This document shows positions 19,428 through 30,229 of a stretch of 64,000 bases of DNA, piece by piece; position 1 is the first letter of the stretch; every line of letters starts with the position of its first letter. The notes below the pieces were generated by a model that had not been told where the DNA came from, made no database searches, and saw only the letters and a list, made by a program, of their open reading frames with translations. The translations under genes and the position numbers were made by a program. The stretch is from Takashimella koratensis (Eukaryota; Basidiomycota; Tremellomycetes; Trichosporonales; Tetragoniomycetaceae). Where the stretch lies: contig BCKT01000002.1 in assembly GCA_003116875.1 (NCBI GenBank), positions 1,550,001 through 1,614,000 of the forward strand. The letters run 5' to 3'.

Positions 19428-21657
19428 TGAGGGGGGTGGTTGACAATGGTTGCCGGGTGGTGGGAAGACGCCCTTTCGGGACGGAAGACTGCGACGGGAG
19501 GTATCACCCAGTCGAAGGAGGAGGGATTTGAGATGTTGGTTGACTCGAGAGTCAAGAGGGAGGCAGAGGGAAGAGGGAAGAGGGAAGAGGGGGTGAGTGC
19601 GATGGAGCAAGTGTTTATATAAGACGAGGGGCAAGGGGTGAGTGGGTGTTTGTCGTGGCGCGTTGGGGCGGCAAGGGTAGGTCGGGGTGGTGTGTGTAAA
19701 AATAGGACGGCGTCTCAAAGTAGACAAAAGAGAAAAGGGGGGATGGTGATGATGGGGGGAAGAAGATGGCTACGTTGATGTTTATATCAATCGGTCGATG
19801 ATGACAGCGGCGAGTGAGGGGAGCAGTGTGGTTGTCGAGGGTAACGGGGGGAAGGGGGAAAATTTGAGCGACGAGGAGGATGAGGAGGATGAAGAGGATG
19901 AGGAAGAGAGAGAAGAGGATGAGAATGGGGGCAAGGTGGATGGATGGTAGCGACTGGGTGGGTGGGTGTCGTCGTGGCGATGTGAACCCGGGGAGGGGGA
20001 GGGGGGAGGGGGACAAGGGAGGGGGGAGTAGGGAGAAAGAGAAGTGGGTGGGATCACAACATCCGAGCGTTGTCAAGGTCAAGGCGGTGCACATTGTTTC
20101 CTCTGCTCCCGCCCCTCCCTCCTCCCTCCTCCCTCCTCCCTCCCTTTGCTCAATTTCACCGAGCTCGACCTCACCCTGGCCCTTCTCTCCGTCCCATCCT
20201 CCTCTCCTCCTCCCCTGCCCTGCCCTTGGGAGCCGTCGTTTCGCTCCTGCTCGATTCCTCCCGTCATCATCCACCGCCCCAGACCCTCTCTCTTCCCCCC
20301 TCTTCCCCTTCCCTCCCCCTCCCCCTCCCCCTCCACCGCCCGATGCATTCCGTCACTGATCACAAGGAACCTGACATCTCTCGTTGACGGCACCGGAAAC
20401 ACCGGGCCCTGATGAATCCCTGCCCTTATTGACGCTTCGGCCGTAACTCTGTTCTCTCCTCTCTCTCTCGAGCGCGGCGGACCTTGCTCTCCTGCGTCCA
20501 AGCGAGAGAAACAGACACAAACGAACCCGAAACCTGGATTCATCAAGGAGGCTGAGGCTCAAAGTGCGATGCAATACAACCACGCCCTGTGCATGAAAGA
20601 GATCGACGCCCAAAGATCTGGGTTGAACCCCGCAGCAAGGCGGTGATCACAGAGTCAAGCGAAGGCTGGCTGAGTCTCGACCCGTGACAGACCTTGTAGT
20701 CGCCGCAGTCTCACACTGGTTAAATGGCTACTCACTCCAGGCTCGAGGCTGATCACTGATCACTTATTGAACAGTGGCTGCTGGCTTGATGAGCAAAGCA
20801 CGCTGACCTCTGATTGCATCCGGAAACGACCAGACCAAACACCGGCCGTGCCGTGCCCCACCGCCCGAACACCACTACCACCGAATGAGGTCCTAAAGCC
20901 GACCAACACCCCAATAGAATACTCGTCAGCGAGGAAGAACCGAGAAGGAAAGTGGATCCTGATCAGTCCGACCCTTTCGCCTTTTTCCACTGGTTTTTTC
21001 GGTCTGAATCACTCCGCGCAGCAAGAGGCGTCGTCTAGTGCAAATCCAGCAGGAGGCAAGAACAACCCTCAAGGCAGAAACAGACAAGGACACGCTGCAA
21101 GGTTCGAGTTCGAGGCAGGATCGAGGGCGCTTGGAGCCCGGTGTCACGGCACCGCGCGTTCAAAAGCGTCGTGTCTGCAGGGTAGTCGTTCGGGTTGTGG
21201 AGTGGGAAAGTCTATCCGTGCCAAATGCACGTACTGTATGGCACCCCAATTTTATCCTGAATAGCCCTATCAGATTATCGGCGTCGAACACGAGCACATG
21301 CATGAGCACCACAAGGGTGGTTCAGGTCGCGCTGGCACCTGGCAGATGTAAGCTGTAAGCCGGAGGTCAACCCTGTACCGACTCCACCTGTGCTGAAAAT
21401 AACCCTTGGGCACGCTCCAGTCGATGTAACGCGTTTCACCTATGGCCGAAACCGTTAGATCAAGAGCCTCTCTCCCTTCGGTCAAGCGAACCAAGGACTC
21501 CTTGGCGATGACCCAAGACTACCAAGCACAGACACAAAATACAGACACGAAACGTCGCGCTTGCTTGTTGCTCGTTTCAGACATGTGGCAATGAATACAT
21601 GTGGGTCATCACGCTCGCGTCTGCCTACACCATCATCGCACTATCTCCATCCACTTC
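19428..21657. promoter_or_regulatory. Long low-complexity upstream region of the zinc-finger gene
   Basis: About 2.2 kb without a credible gene, by far the longest spacer between genes inside the annotated part. It holds a minus-strand TATA box (TTATATAAAC at 19611-19622), a plus-strand purine-rich tract (about 19855-20045) and then a plus-strand pyrimidine-rich tract (about 20095-20340). The rest (20345-21657) is mixed sequence of normal GC. Open frames here are simple-sequence artefacts. Long upstream regions with TATA boxes are typical of heavily regulated transcription-factor genes; a non-coding RNA is also possible. Confidence 0.5.
19611..19622 (-). promoter_or_regulatory. TATA box of the C2H2 gene
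   Basis: Reads CTTATATAAACAC on the minus strand, about 185 bp before the predicted start codon. It supports the internal MSLCLDN start rather than the longer open frame. Confidence 0.65.
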
Positions 21658-23386
21658 TTAGTCGTCCCTAACCTCAGCCAAGACACCGCCCGACTTGACC
21701 TATACGCGTGTTAGCTTCAATCACTACCATCAAGAAACAAATGCAAGACTCACCTTGCCCCAACCAATCAGACGCCAGTGCTTGTCGATACGTCGACTGA
21801 GTGCAATCTTCTCGCCCTTCTCCGTGCACGCCGGGGTCGTGAGACCGATCGTAACATCTCCACCCTTGACAGCGATGATACGGCCACCAGTCTGGGAGGC
21901 ACCAATGTTGACGAAGAGGGTCTCGCCAACGACGAGCTTGGAGACCTTGGCCTTTTTGCTGTCGTCGGTCTTGACACCGAGTAGACGACGGAGAAGGAAG
22001 ACCTCGGCCTTGATCTCGGTGTAAATGGAGGGACCCTTGCCGACTGCGGACATGACCATACCGAGCAATCGGTCGGCACGGCAGAGCGCAGGGTCAACGA
22101 GGGTACCGACACCGATAAGACCACCTGGGACGGCGAATTGGAGCTGGTTTTGTTCGGCGAGGAGGGAGACGATACGGGAGATGAGAGGACGGCATGTGCA
22201 AGTGCCGTTGGCGTCACGGGTGATAATACCGGGGCGAATCTCGACCTCCATGCCCACCTTGAACACTCCTTGCAAAATACTCCCTCCGGCGACACCACCC
22301 TTCAACTCGTCCACGCTCGCACCGGGCTTGTTGACGTCGAACGAACGGATGACAACCATGCGGGGGTCGGCAGTGAAGTCGTATTTCGGTGGCTCAATCT
22401 TCGACAATGCCTGAACGACGGCATCAATGTTGAACTTGAGCTGGGCGGAGACTGGGATAATGGGCGCCAACCGTGCGGTGGTTCCTGATACAAGTCAGTT
22501 CCTGCTAAAGTCTTGACTCAAACCTAGACTACACTCACCCTCGACGAATTTCTTGATCTGCTCGCTGTGCTCAACCGCCTCGCTCTCTCGGACCAAGTCC
22601 ATCTTGTTCTGCAGGATGACAATGTTGTGTGGGTCGATACCGATGATCTCGAGAGCGGCCAAGTGCTCTCCAGTTTGGGGTTGCGGGCAGGACTCGTTTC
22701 CGGCAATCAGCAACAACGCTCCGTTCACTGGGAATCGTCAGCCAAAGTTCCGAAGAGCAGACGCGCCTCCTTTCTCCGTCCTTGTCACTCACTAACAGCG
22801 GCACCAGTCAACATGGTAGCCATGAGAATGTCGTGACCTGGGCAGTCGACGAACGAAACATGCCGTATCAAGTCCATCCGCGAGTCACAACCTGGTCGCT
22901 CGCACCTCGGGTTCGACTCTTTGTTGCTCGGGTAGGATTTGTAGCATGTGGGAGGGGGGCACGCGGGGTTCTGGCATTTGTAGATCTGCCCGGGTTAGAG
23001 CTGGGAGCCAGTTTTCAAGATCGCTCACCTTGGCGTTGGCGTAACCGAGCTTGATGGTAATGTTACGCTCGAGCTCGTTCTTGAAACGAACGGTCTGGAC
23101 ACCAGAGATGGCACGAACGGTGGAGGATTTACCGTGCGCGACGTGACCGATGGTACCGATGTTGATCTGAGTAAAGGTCAGGCATGCTCCGAGACATCGT
23201 CATGTAAAACGTATGACTAAGAGATGGAAAGGACGAGATGTAAAACCGCGCTCAACTTACGGTCGCCTGCTTGCTGATGACCTCTGGGCTCAGGGCGTTG
23301 AGCTTGGTGAGGTCAACCTGGACCTCGGCAATAGCACCCGAGCTACCGGCGGCAAAGGCGGTGGAAGGGTCGTTGGCGGCGGACAT
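21658..23386 (-). CDS. GCD11: Translation initiation factor eIF2 gamma subunit
   Basis: GTPase core of eIF2 that carries initiator tRNA to the 40S ribosome. Six exons (23386-23261, 23166-23029, 22985-22793, 22727-22539, 22484-21754, 21699-21658) give 472 residues, standard length. G1 is GHVAHGKSS, followed by the switch I region [15 protein letters not shown], a Cys-rich zinc knuckle between residues about 97 and 140 (CQNPAC, CERPGC among others) in the place where eukaryotic eIF2-gamma carries it, G3 VDCPGHD and G4 NKMDLV. Domain II and III follow ([32 protein letters not shown]) and the tail [15 protein letters not shown]. Divergent from the complex I gene on its right with 489 bp between starts. 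Identity is certain. Confidence 0.98.
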
Positions 23387-23607
23387 GGTGGTTGTGAAGA
23401 GGCGAGTAGGGGAGGGAATGGATGATTCAAGGTTTGGTCGGTGGACTAGATCGATGCAGGTAGCTATCGATGCAGTTTTTTGAAGGGCGACTTGGAAAGA
23501 GAATGTCGCTTGACGCTGTCACGGTACGGTTTGAGGAGTACGAGGTTGAGATGTGGGATGTAGGCGTGGGTTGTAGGCTTGTGAAGATGATATGAGAGGA
23601 GGATGGA

Positions 23608-23635
23608 GGATGGCGGATGGCGGATGGCGGATGGC
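23608..23635. repeat. 7-bp tandem repeat, GGATGGC x4
   Basis: Four head-to-tail copies of GGATGGC, read directly. Located in the divergent promoter region. Confidence 0.85.
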
Positions 23636-23802
23636 GAAGAAAAAAAGAACAATGAAAGTTGGATCATCGACACACGACCCGACTCGGAATCCACCGTGGC
23701 GCAGTTTGCCACTCCCCGGCGTTATCTTTTACCTACCCGCTACAAGGCACTCGGCGTTATCTCCTGGCTGCCGTATCCCACCTCAACTTGATCCTTGTTC
23801 AT

Positions 23803-23850
23803 CCTCCACCTCATCCACCTCATCCATCTCATCCACCTCATCCATCTCCC
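23803..23850 (+). repeat. CATCCACCT-type 9-bp repeats in the 5' leader
   Basis: About five imperfect copies of CATCCACCT/CATCCATCT directly before the NDUFB2-like gene. A similar array precedes SEC13 (58791-58846). Confidence 0.75.
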
Positions 23851-23875
23851 TCTCCCATCTCCCTCCTCCGTCAAC

Positions 23876-24279
23876 ATGGCTGGCCCAGGTCAGTACCCCA
23901 TCTCATCCCCTGCCAAGGCCCTACTGACTCCTCGCGTACAGGATTCCNCCCCCACCCGCCATCACTCTTCCACCGCGGCCTCGCAAAGACTCTCGGTGCC
24001 GGCATGTGGTTCTTCATCTTCTACCGTGCAAGGTGAGTAGTCTCGCCCGTTATGCTTCCTGTCCACTAGCTGGCTCAGCGTTGGTGGACCACAAACCGTT
24101 CCGTATGGCCTTTTGCTGACTCGTTCCACTCTTTAGGCAAGACGGTGCCGCTCTCATTGCAAGTATCACTCCCTCTTTAATTCCTTGACTCTTTATCCTC
24201 TTCTCGACTCTACGCTGACTCTGCGCAGGGCCTGAGACATCCCTGGGACGGCCACGGACACGGCGACGACCACCACTAA
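23876..24279 (+). CDS. NADH dehydrogenase (complex I) small accessory subunit, NDUFB2-like
   Basis: Short inner-membrane accessory subunit of respiratory complex I. Four exons (23876-23888, 23942-24032, 24137-24158, 24229-24279) give only 58 residues. The core MWFFIFYRARQDG is a single membrane-spanning segment followed by a charged turn, and the tail LRHPWDGHGHGDDHH ends in a His-rich motif; fungal NDUFB2/AGGG-type subunits share the W-F-F-x-F-Y-R-A and HPWD signatures. The last intron uses a GC donor (GCAAGT at 24159). An ambiguous base N at 23948 makes residue 7 undetermined (codon CNC); the frame is unaffected if it is a single base. First exon is 13 nt. Call rests on short motifs. Confidence 0.75.
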
Positions 24280-24392
24280 ACCGCGCGTCACCGAATTCAA
24301 GTCATCGACTAAAATGTACATGTATCATACAAGGTTATATGGATATATAAAATATAACACAAACACGCGTGAACGAGCTTTCATGAGCTCTC

Positions 24393-27300
24393 TTAACCAG
24401 TCCATCCGAGGTCGCGACGAGCTCGGGAGAGTAAACCTTCAGGCCGATCTATCAGGCCAAGAGCGGGAGCGAAGGTGGTCTCTGGCGAGAAGCCCTTGGA
24501 AGAGAGCGTGGTTGTCGAGTGGGGTTGGAGACGAGTTGAGAGGAACGAGCCTGAGACGCCTTGTTCGGCCAGGCAGCAACATGAACAAGCGGGGCAAGTA
24601 GATGATGGGTTGGTCAGGATCTGGCGAAGGCATTTGATGTGTGAGGTATGCGTGCAAACTGTGCACGTGGTGGAAAGACCTGCGACGAGGTTGTCAGCTT
24701 CGATTTGCGGTGCGAGTCATGAGTTACGCACCCTTGACATGTAGGCGACAGACACTGCAGACAGGGGGAGCACGAGGTTTGGCGCAATTTGGGCACGAAC
24801 TACCAGTGACGACTCGGGCAGAGCATGAGCATATAGTCGCGAGCTCAAGGCTAGGTTTTTTATCCTCTGCTTCTGGAGGAGGGGGCGTAAAGTTGTGTTG
24901 AAGTAGGGCTGTCCGTCGCCCAAGCAGACCAACGCGAAGGAGGAAATCAGCGTAGGCGAGTTTCCACAGCTCGCATGATGGGAGCATTTCTGGGTCGAGA
25001 AGTGAAGGCGATCTGTAGAGAATGAGCAAAAATCCTTCCATAAACTTGACATCCTACTCACGAATCGTCCGAAAGCATCTCAATCTTGACACTGCAAGCC
25101 TGGACGCGGCGGCGCCGGATGTGTTCAGGGCGGCTAAAGTTTCTGCGTAGAGGGGACGCCGAGGGCATCTTGATACTCGGTGTTGACATGGTCTGGGGCG
25201 ACGAAGAGAGGACACGGATATCTCTGGGTCGCTCCTGACTCAACGCCAAGGTCGGCGACTCGTCTAGACTGCCTGGAGTTCGTGCGAAATCAAATGACGC
25301 TCGGTCTTTTGGCGTCAGTGCCATGCCGCGTAATGAGATGGACGAGGGGTTCATGAGGATCTGAGACCACCCAGAGGTTCGGTACGAGCTTGGGCCGGGA
25401 CTCGCCGGGGTCGTCAGGCTGGATCGACGAGGTGTGAGGGTCTCAATTCGAGGGAGCGTGAAATAATCTTGCTCGGGCGAATGGCGGACAGCGGTTTCGG
25501 ATTTGGGAGGCAGGGGTACTGCTTGTTGGTGCTCAAGCAGTACGCAGGAGATGATTGCAAGAATTTGAACGTCGTGACTTGCTATCAAATCCAAGAATCT
25601 AGGGGTCGCATCAGCATAGTGACAAACAAAGTCTCATGCGGCTTACATTTTACCCAATACCTGCCGTTTACGCTCTAAGCTCCGTTCCCAGCTTAGGCGC
25701 TCGCGTCGGGGATCTATCGAGTGCGGTACCGCAGCATGTGAGGGGCCCGACTCGGACAATATTCCACGTAGCGCGGCGAATATGGCTGCATGGTCGTGTC
25801 GGTTTGCCTCGAGCGCATGGAAAAAGTTGTTCTCGAGTGAGGTGGTGTAAAACCTAGCGAGATAGGCGTCGGGCCCAGCACCTGGCACAGGATGGATCGT
25901 TACTGTCGATCCTGCCTGAACAGGCTGAGGTGGTTCGGGTCGTCGCAATTGGCGCCTGTTCAGCCGGATAGGCAGCTTTCTCGGATTCTCTAGTCGAGAC
26001 AAGGCGGTGATAGCTTTGAAGTAAGGGTTGTGGGCGGCGTCTCGGGTGACAGACGGCGACCGTGAGAGGGAACCACGCGCTCGTGGTAACACCGTTTGTT
26101 TGGGGAAGAAGCAAACCAGTTGGCCTAGAGGCGTCAGTATTGAAAGGACCATCGGACTCACCATTCGGACCAAACGTAGCACCACAAGTCCTCTCCAGCA
26201 TTGGCATGCTTTCATTCTCGTCGTCGCTTTCGATCAGCCGTCGCCCAGGCCGCTCTTGGTATCCCAATAGGAAGCCCGAGACTGCGGCAAGGCATTGCTT
26301 GTTCGCACTTCGCATCTCCTTGATAGTCGAGACGAGCTTGAACCGGGTAGCCGGGGACACCGTCGCATTGCGCTCCAACTCAAATGTAGCTGGAGAGTGC
26401 GGGTAGTTGGCAGGGAACGCCCAGTGAATCCGAATGAAAGCGAGTCGATCGCCGTGTGCCCACGGCCCGTTCAGAGTCATGCTGAGCTTGCGATGAACCA
26501 GATCGACCTATTGCATCAGCTTAGTGCTTACGACAAAGAGACTCACCTTCTCAAAATTGATCTTGGGCTTCGGATACAGCTTGTGCACGTGAACAATCTC
26601 GTCTCGGAGGGACATGAACTCGTCTGCCGACTCGCCGCGCGCTCGACTTCGAGACCGACTTGGGCCCGCCGAGTCTGCCGCTCTGTTTCGCACAAACTTG
26701 GTGAGCCATTCGAGCTGGTCCATCGCTGCTTTGCCCCCACTTCCCCCGCTTCCACCACCGGCACCACCGCCGATCCCGCCGCCTCGAGTCATCCCTTTCT
26801 CGACCCTGGCTTTGGCGACTTTGGTAGGCAACGCTGCCTTCTGACCCGGAGCGTCGGTGTAGGTGAGGTTTGCGGCGCCACGACGACTGAAGAGCACGTC
26901 GATTGGTCGACCGTACTGGAACCCAACTTCCTCTGCGACTTCGCGCGCAACCGGCCATATCCGTAGGGTTCGATCTTTTCCCCAAGTGACGAGCTGGAAC
27001 TCGCGGTCATCGAATGACGAATCGCTGCCACCTCGAACCCTCCATACAAACTCCTTGACCACGTCATCGTGGCCCTCGAAGCGTTCAACCAGGTTCGTAT
27101 TGGTTGAGAACATTTCCAACGCCGTCTCGCCTCGCTGCGGCAAAGCCAACACGCCATGGCCGAACGGAAGGTTGCGCGCCCTCCACACAGGATAAGTGGT
27201 TGAGATTGTGGAGATGGTCGTCAACGAGGTCGTGTCCCAGAACTTGATCGTCTTGTCTAGCGAGCAGGTCACGATTCGATCTTGCCGCCGTCTGTCCCAA

Positions 27301-28103
27301 TCTATACCGTAGATCTTGGCATCGTGCGCCTTAATAGTCGTCATGGGCACTGAGCCGTTCTGACGGTCAGCTTGTCATCTCTGCCATCTCAGACATACCC
27401 GAACATCCCAAATGTTGACTTCTTTGCCATGCGCTGTCGCGAGAATATGTTCATGCTGTCTGTTCCACTTGACCTGAGTACCGGCTGCCCCCCATGCACA
27501 AAGCCGCATGAATGGATGATCCCCAACTCTTAAATCCCATCCTCGGATACCCGCATCCATCGCTACCGTAGCGATCAGATTTGGGTTGATAGCGTGCCAG
27601 TTGATATCGGTGATAGCTCGAGCGTGGGCATCGATCGACATGTGCAGCGCCTTGGGGGAGTTGAGGTCCCATACGAGCAGCTTTTGACTAGATGTGGACA
27701 GGATGTAGTTGGATGTCGCTGGGTGAGGGGACCATTGACAACTAAGAACGGTTAGACTCGAACACCATACTGAGAATCCGGCGTTTGCTCACTCTGCAAT
27801 CTGCCATGTCCCGCCTTGAGGGATGAAGCGGGGCGCCGAGTCGAGGTTCTCTAGGTCGAGGATGTACAACCCCTTGCGTGAAGCGAGGCAGACATCGCGA
27901 CTACTCGAGCTGATGGATAACGAACCGACAGGCTGGTTAACGTGAATTGTGGCCGGTTCATGAAACGGATCGCTGGCGCGCACCGTCACCTCTGTGGACG
28001 TGCGACCAACGCGCGGGCGAGGGACCGTTTGCGGCGAGACGGGCCGAGACCAGGCTGGCGACCCAGGCGAGGGCGGCAGCGGGATGTGCTGGGGTAGTGT
28101 CAT
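24393..28103 (-). CDS. MTC5: SEA/GATOR2 complex subunit WDR59 (Mtc5/Sea3)
   Basis: Part of the SEA/GATOR2 assembly on the vacuole or lysosome that relays amino-acid state to TORC1. Eight exons (28103-27793, 27741-27399, 27359-26547, 26507-26162, 26124-25647, 25598-25062, 25012-24732, 24679-24393) give 1131 residues. N-terminal WD40 propeller with repeats such as LLVWDLNSPKALHMSI, NLIATVAMDAGIRGWDLR, HILATAHGKEVNIWDV, IVTCSLDKTIKFWDT; a Gly-rich linker near residue 430; an RWD domain containing IHWAFPANYPHSPATFEL; a long linker; and a C-terminal RING/zinc-ribbon with CSCSARV, CPNCAKP, CSVCRL, CTVC, HIKC and CPACSC. This order is diagnostic of WDR59. An alternative upstream ATG at 28187 would add 28 residues. 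Several introns are 37-39 nt. Confidence 0.93.
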
Positions 28104-28268
28104 GAGGCCATGTATGGAGGTGAATCGGGTGAGTCGGCAGTTGGTGGAGGAAGGATCAAAAGACAAAGTCGAGATTGTTTTTTGCATTTCATCTCACCCA
28201 TTTCATCACTTGCTCTTCCCCCCTCCCCCAACTTCGTCAACCCAACCCACCGCGAGACAACATCATCC

Positions 28269-28923
28269 ATGTTCTCGCCGCTACCTCTACCCCTTGCGCA
28301 GTATCGGCTGAGGTCGAATCTCTTTGGTCTCTGTCTCGTCCTCTTCGCCCGGACGCTGTTCGTCCCATACATTGCGCTCCGAGATGTGATCGTCGAGGCG
28401 TTGAGCAGTGTGTTCATCTCTCGTTCGCTGGTGTTGTGGTTGGGTGAGTGCTAGGTCATCCTCCTTTCTCTCTCCTTCTCGTCATGTACTCCCCGCTGAC
28501 GATATCAGAGACCCTCCTCATGTGCGTGCTCGCGGCGAATGCGCTCGAAGCAGGGTGGTGGGTGCGAAACCCGCAACCCAGCCCAACGGTTGCTAGTCAG
28601 AATGTGGTCGTGACGCAGGTGTCTTCGCCTTTGGTAAGCTCTCATCTGCGCATATATACAAGGGCTTAGCTCTGATATAACAACAGACTCGAGGGTATGG
28701 TACACCTACAAAGCCAAGCACACCCTCCTCCTCCACTCCGAGATACTCTGCGTCGACCGCTGCCGCCCTCAACCTTCCTACCGGCACGCCGCCAAGCTCG
28801 ACGGGCTTGTTCTACGACAATAATTCCTCGCCGAGCAAAGGGGCATTCACCTCGGTGGACAGGGAAGAGCGGGAATGGGTGGACAATGTGTGGAAGGGCG
28901 TGAGGGGAAGACGGCCATTATGA
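28269..28923 (+). CDS. Small two-span membrane protein, possibly Pom34-like
   Basis: Three exons (28269-28443, 28509-28633, 28687-28923) give 178 residues. Two hydrophobic segments are visible, about residues 18-37 (LFGLCLVLFARTLFVPYIAL) and about 53-75 (around LVLWLETLLMCVLAANALEA), followed by a Ser/Thr/Pro-rich soluble tail ending in DREEREWVDNVWKGVRGRR. A short double-span segment followed by a disordered tail and a terminal W-x-x-x-V-W motif recalls the fungal pore-membrane nucleoporin Pom34, but this rests on general shape only. The stop codon overlaps the stop of the Swd3-like gene on the other strand by 6 bp (28918-28923). Confidence 0.7.
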
Positions 28924-30020
28924 GCGATGCATTCTCAGTAGCTTGATATCATGATCTAACGAGCCAGTCGCGATCACATCCCCAAAAGCAGCAAGAGCAA
29001 CAATAGGAGACGAATGCGCATCATGTACACTCAACACTCTCCTCTCGTTCAAGTCCCACGCGACCAGCTTGCCGTTCTCTGAACCCGCAGCCACTGCGCT
29101 GTCGAGAAGAACAGGAGGGGAAGGGTATCGCTCGCTGATGTATTCGGGGGCTCGAAGCGTCTTGAGCACCTTGGAGTTGTGCAAGCTGTACACGCGGATG
29201 GACGAAGACAAGGAAGACGAGAGAATGAAGAAGGAGGAAGGGGTGAAGGAGACGAAAGAGACGGGCGAGTTGGATTCATTGTCGAGGGTACGAAGACACT
29301 GGCCTGTGTTCGCGTCCCACATTCGTCTAGTCTTCGTCAGCCATAGTCCGATCCCGTGAAGGCAACTAGAAGCTCCACTTACATCAGACCGTCCGCGCTA
29401 CCTGTAATCACCAGTGCGCCTTCTGCATCCCATCCGACCGTCCAGATCGCGTCTGCGTGCGCCGGTATCGTCCGCAACGCCCGACCTCTCCGCACATCCC
29501 ACACGATTGCGCTCTCATCAAACGATCCCGTTACGAGAAGGTTGGATTTTGGGTTGAACGCGACTGAGAGAACGGGAGCAGTGTGCGCTTGCAACACTCG
29601 TAATGGCGGCGCATCGAGGGTCATGCCGTGGATGTGGGTAGACAAATCGTCAGATGCCGTTGCGACGTACAGCGAGTCGGGCGATATGGAAATATCGTTG
29701 ATCCCTGCTCATCATGGTGAGTGAGTTGCTTCACCCGCTTCGAGTTGGAGAGGAGATGTGATAGTACCATCCTACTCACCCGTCTTGTGACTTTGCACAG
29801 AGCGTATATGGACACCATCTATGGTCCAGAAGTGAAGGAAACCATCGGCACCAGCCGAGACGAGTATTTTGCCGTCCTGAGAAAACTTGAGCGCGGTGAC
29901 TGCTTGCGTATGCGCGCGCAGGGTATGCAGTGGCTCGAATGTCATGGAGGAAGAAGACGATGAGGCTGAGGATGCGGTCAAGGACGAGGTGGACGCTATT
30001 GGTGGTGGTTGAATGGCCAT
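28918..30020 (-). CDS. SWD3: WD40 protein, Swd3/WDR5-like COMPASS subunit
   Basis: WDR5/Swd3 is the WD40 scaffold of the COMPASS histone H3K4 methyltransferase. Three exons (30020-29780, 29704-29383, 29326-28918) give 323 residues, the size of one seven-blade propeller. Repeats follow the WDR5 order closely: LHTLRAHTQAVTALKFSQDG, GINDISISPDSLYVATASDD, LLVTGSFDESAIVWDVRRG, PAHADAIWTVGWDAEG, GSADGLIRMWDANTGQCL, NSPVSFVSFTPSSFFILSSS and ATGSLDHDIKLLR. The phrases GSFDESAIVWDV and the N-S-P-V-S-F-V segment are particularly WDR5-like. Start may instead be Met26 (MTFEPLHTLRAH), since the first 25 residues are Ser-rich. Another WDR5-like protein outside COMPASS remains possible. Confidence 0.82.
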
Positions 30021-30229
30021 GACATAAGGGATGTATAAACTACAAGAAGAAAGACAGCGGCGGTTATATAAAAGTATACTGTAAATAAATTAACCCCAGC
30101 CATAAATATCCAGCGAGACATCGACATCGTGATAGGGGACATGAATTCGACATCGACACATTGTCGTCGACAAACACAATGACACAGACAGACACATGCG
30201 CAAGATCAAGATCGAGATCAAGACACGCT

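Larger units (their letters stand above)
23387..23875. promoter_or_regulatory. Divergent promoter of eIF2-gamma and the complex I subunit
   Basis: Bidirectional spacer. It holds four perfect GGATGGC repeats (23608-23635) and, just before the right-hand gene, CATCCACCT/CATCCATCT repeats (about 23803-23850), which sit in the probable 5' leader. No TATA box seen in either direction. Confidence 0.5.

Noticed and set aside
19615..20274. 219-codon minus-strand open frame with apparent hydrophobic stretch
   Set aside because: Product is simple-sequence Gly/Glu then Ser/Pro/Leu/Ile from purine and pyrimidine tracts; it overlaps the promoter of the zinc-finger gene.
21100..21125. Second B-box-like GGTTCGAGTTC
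   Set aside because: No matching A-box at the right distance and no acceptor stem.
20767..21264. 165-codon plus-strand frame in the long spacer
   Set aside because: No codon bias, no family, no good ATG; several repeated-looking charged words only.
22900..22930. tRNA B-box-like GGGTTCGACTC
   Set aside because: It falls inside the coding zinc knuckle of eIF2-gamma (minus strand), and no cloverleaf can be drawn around it.
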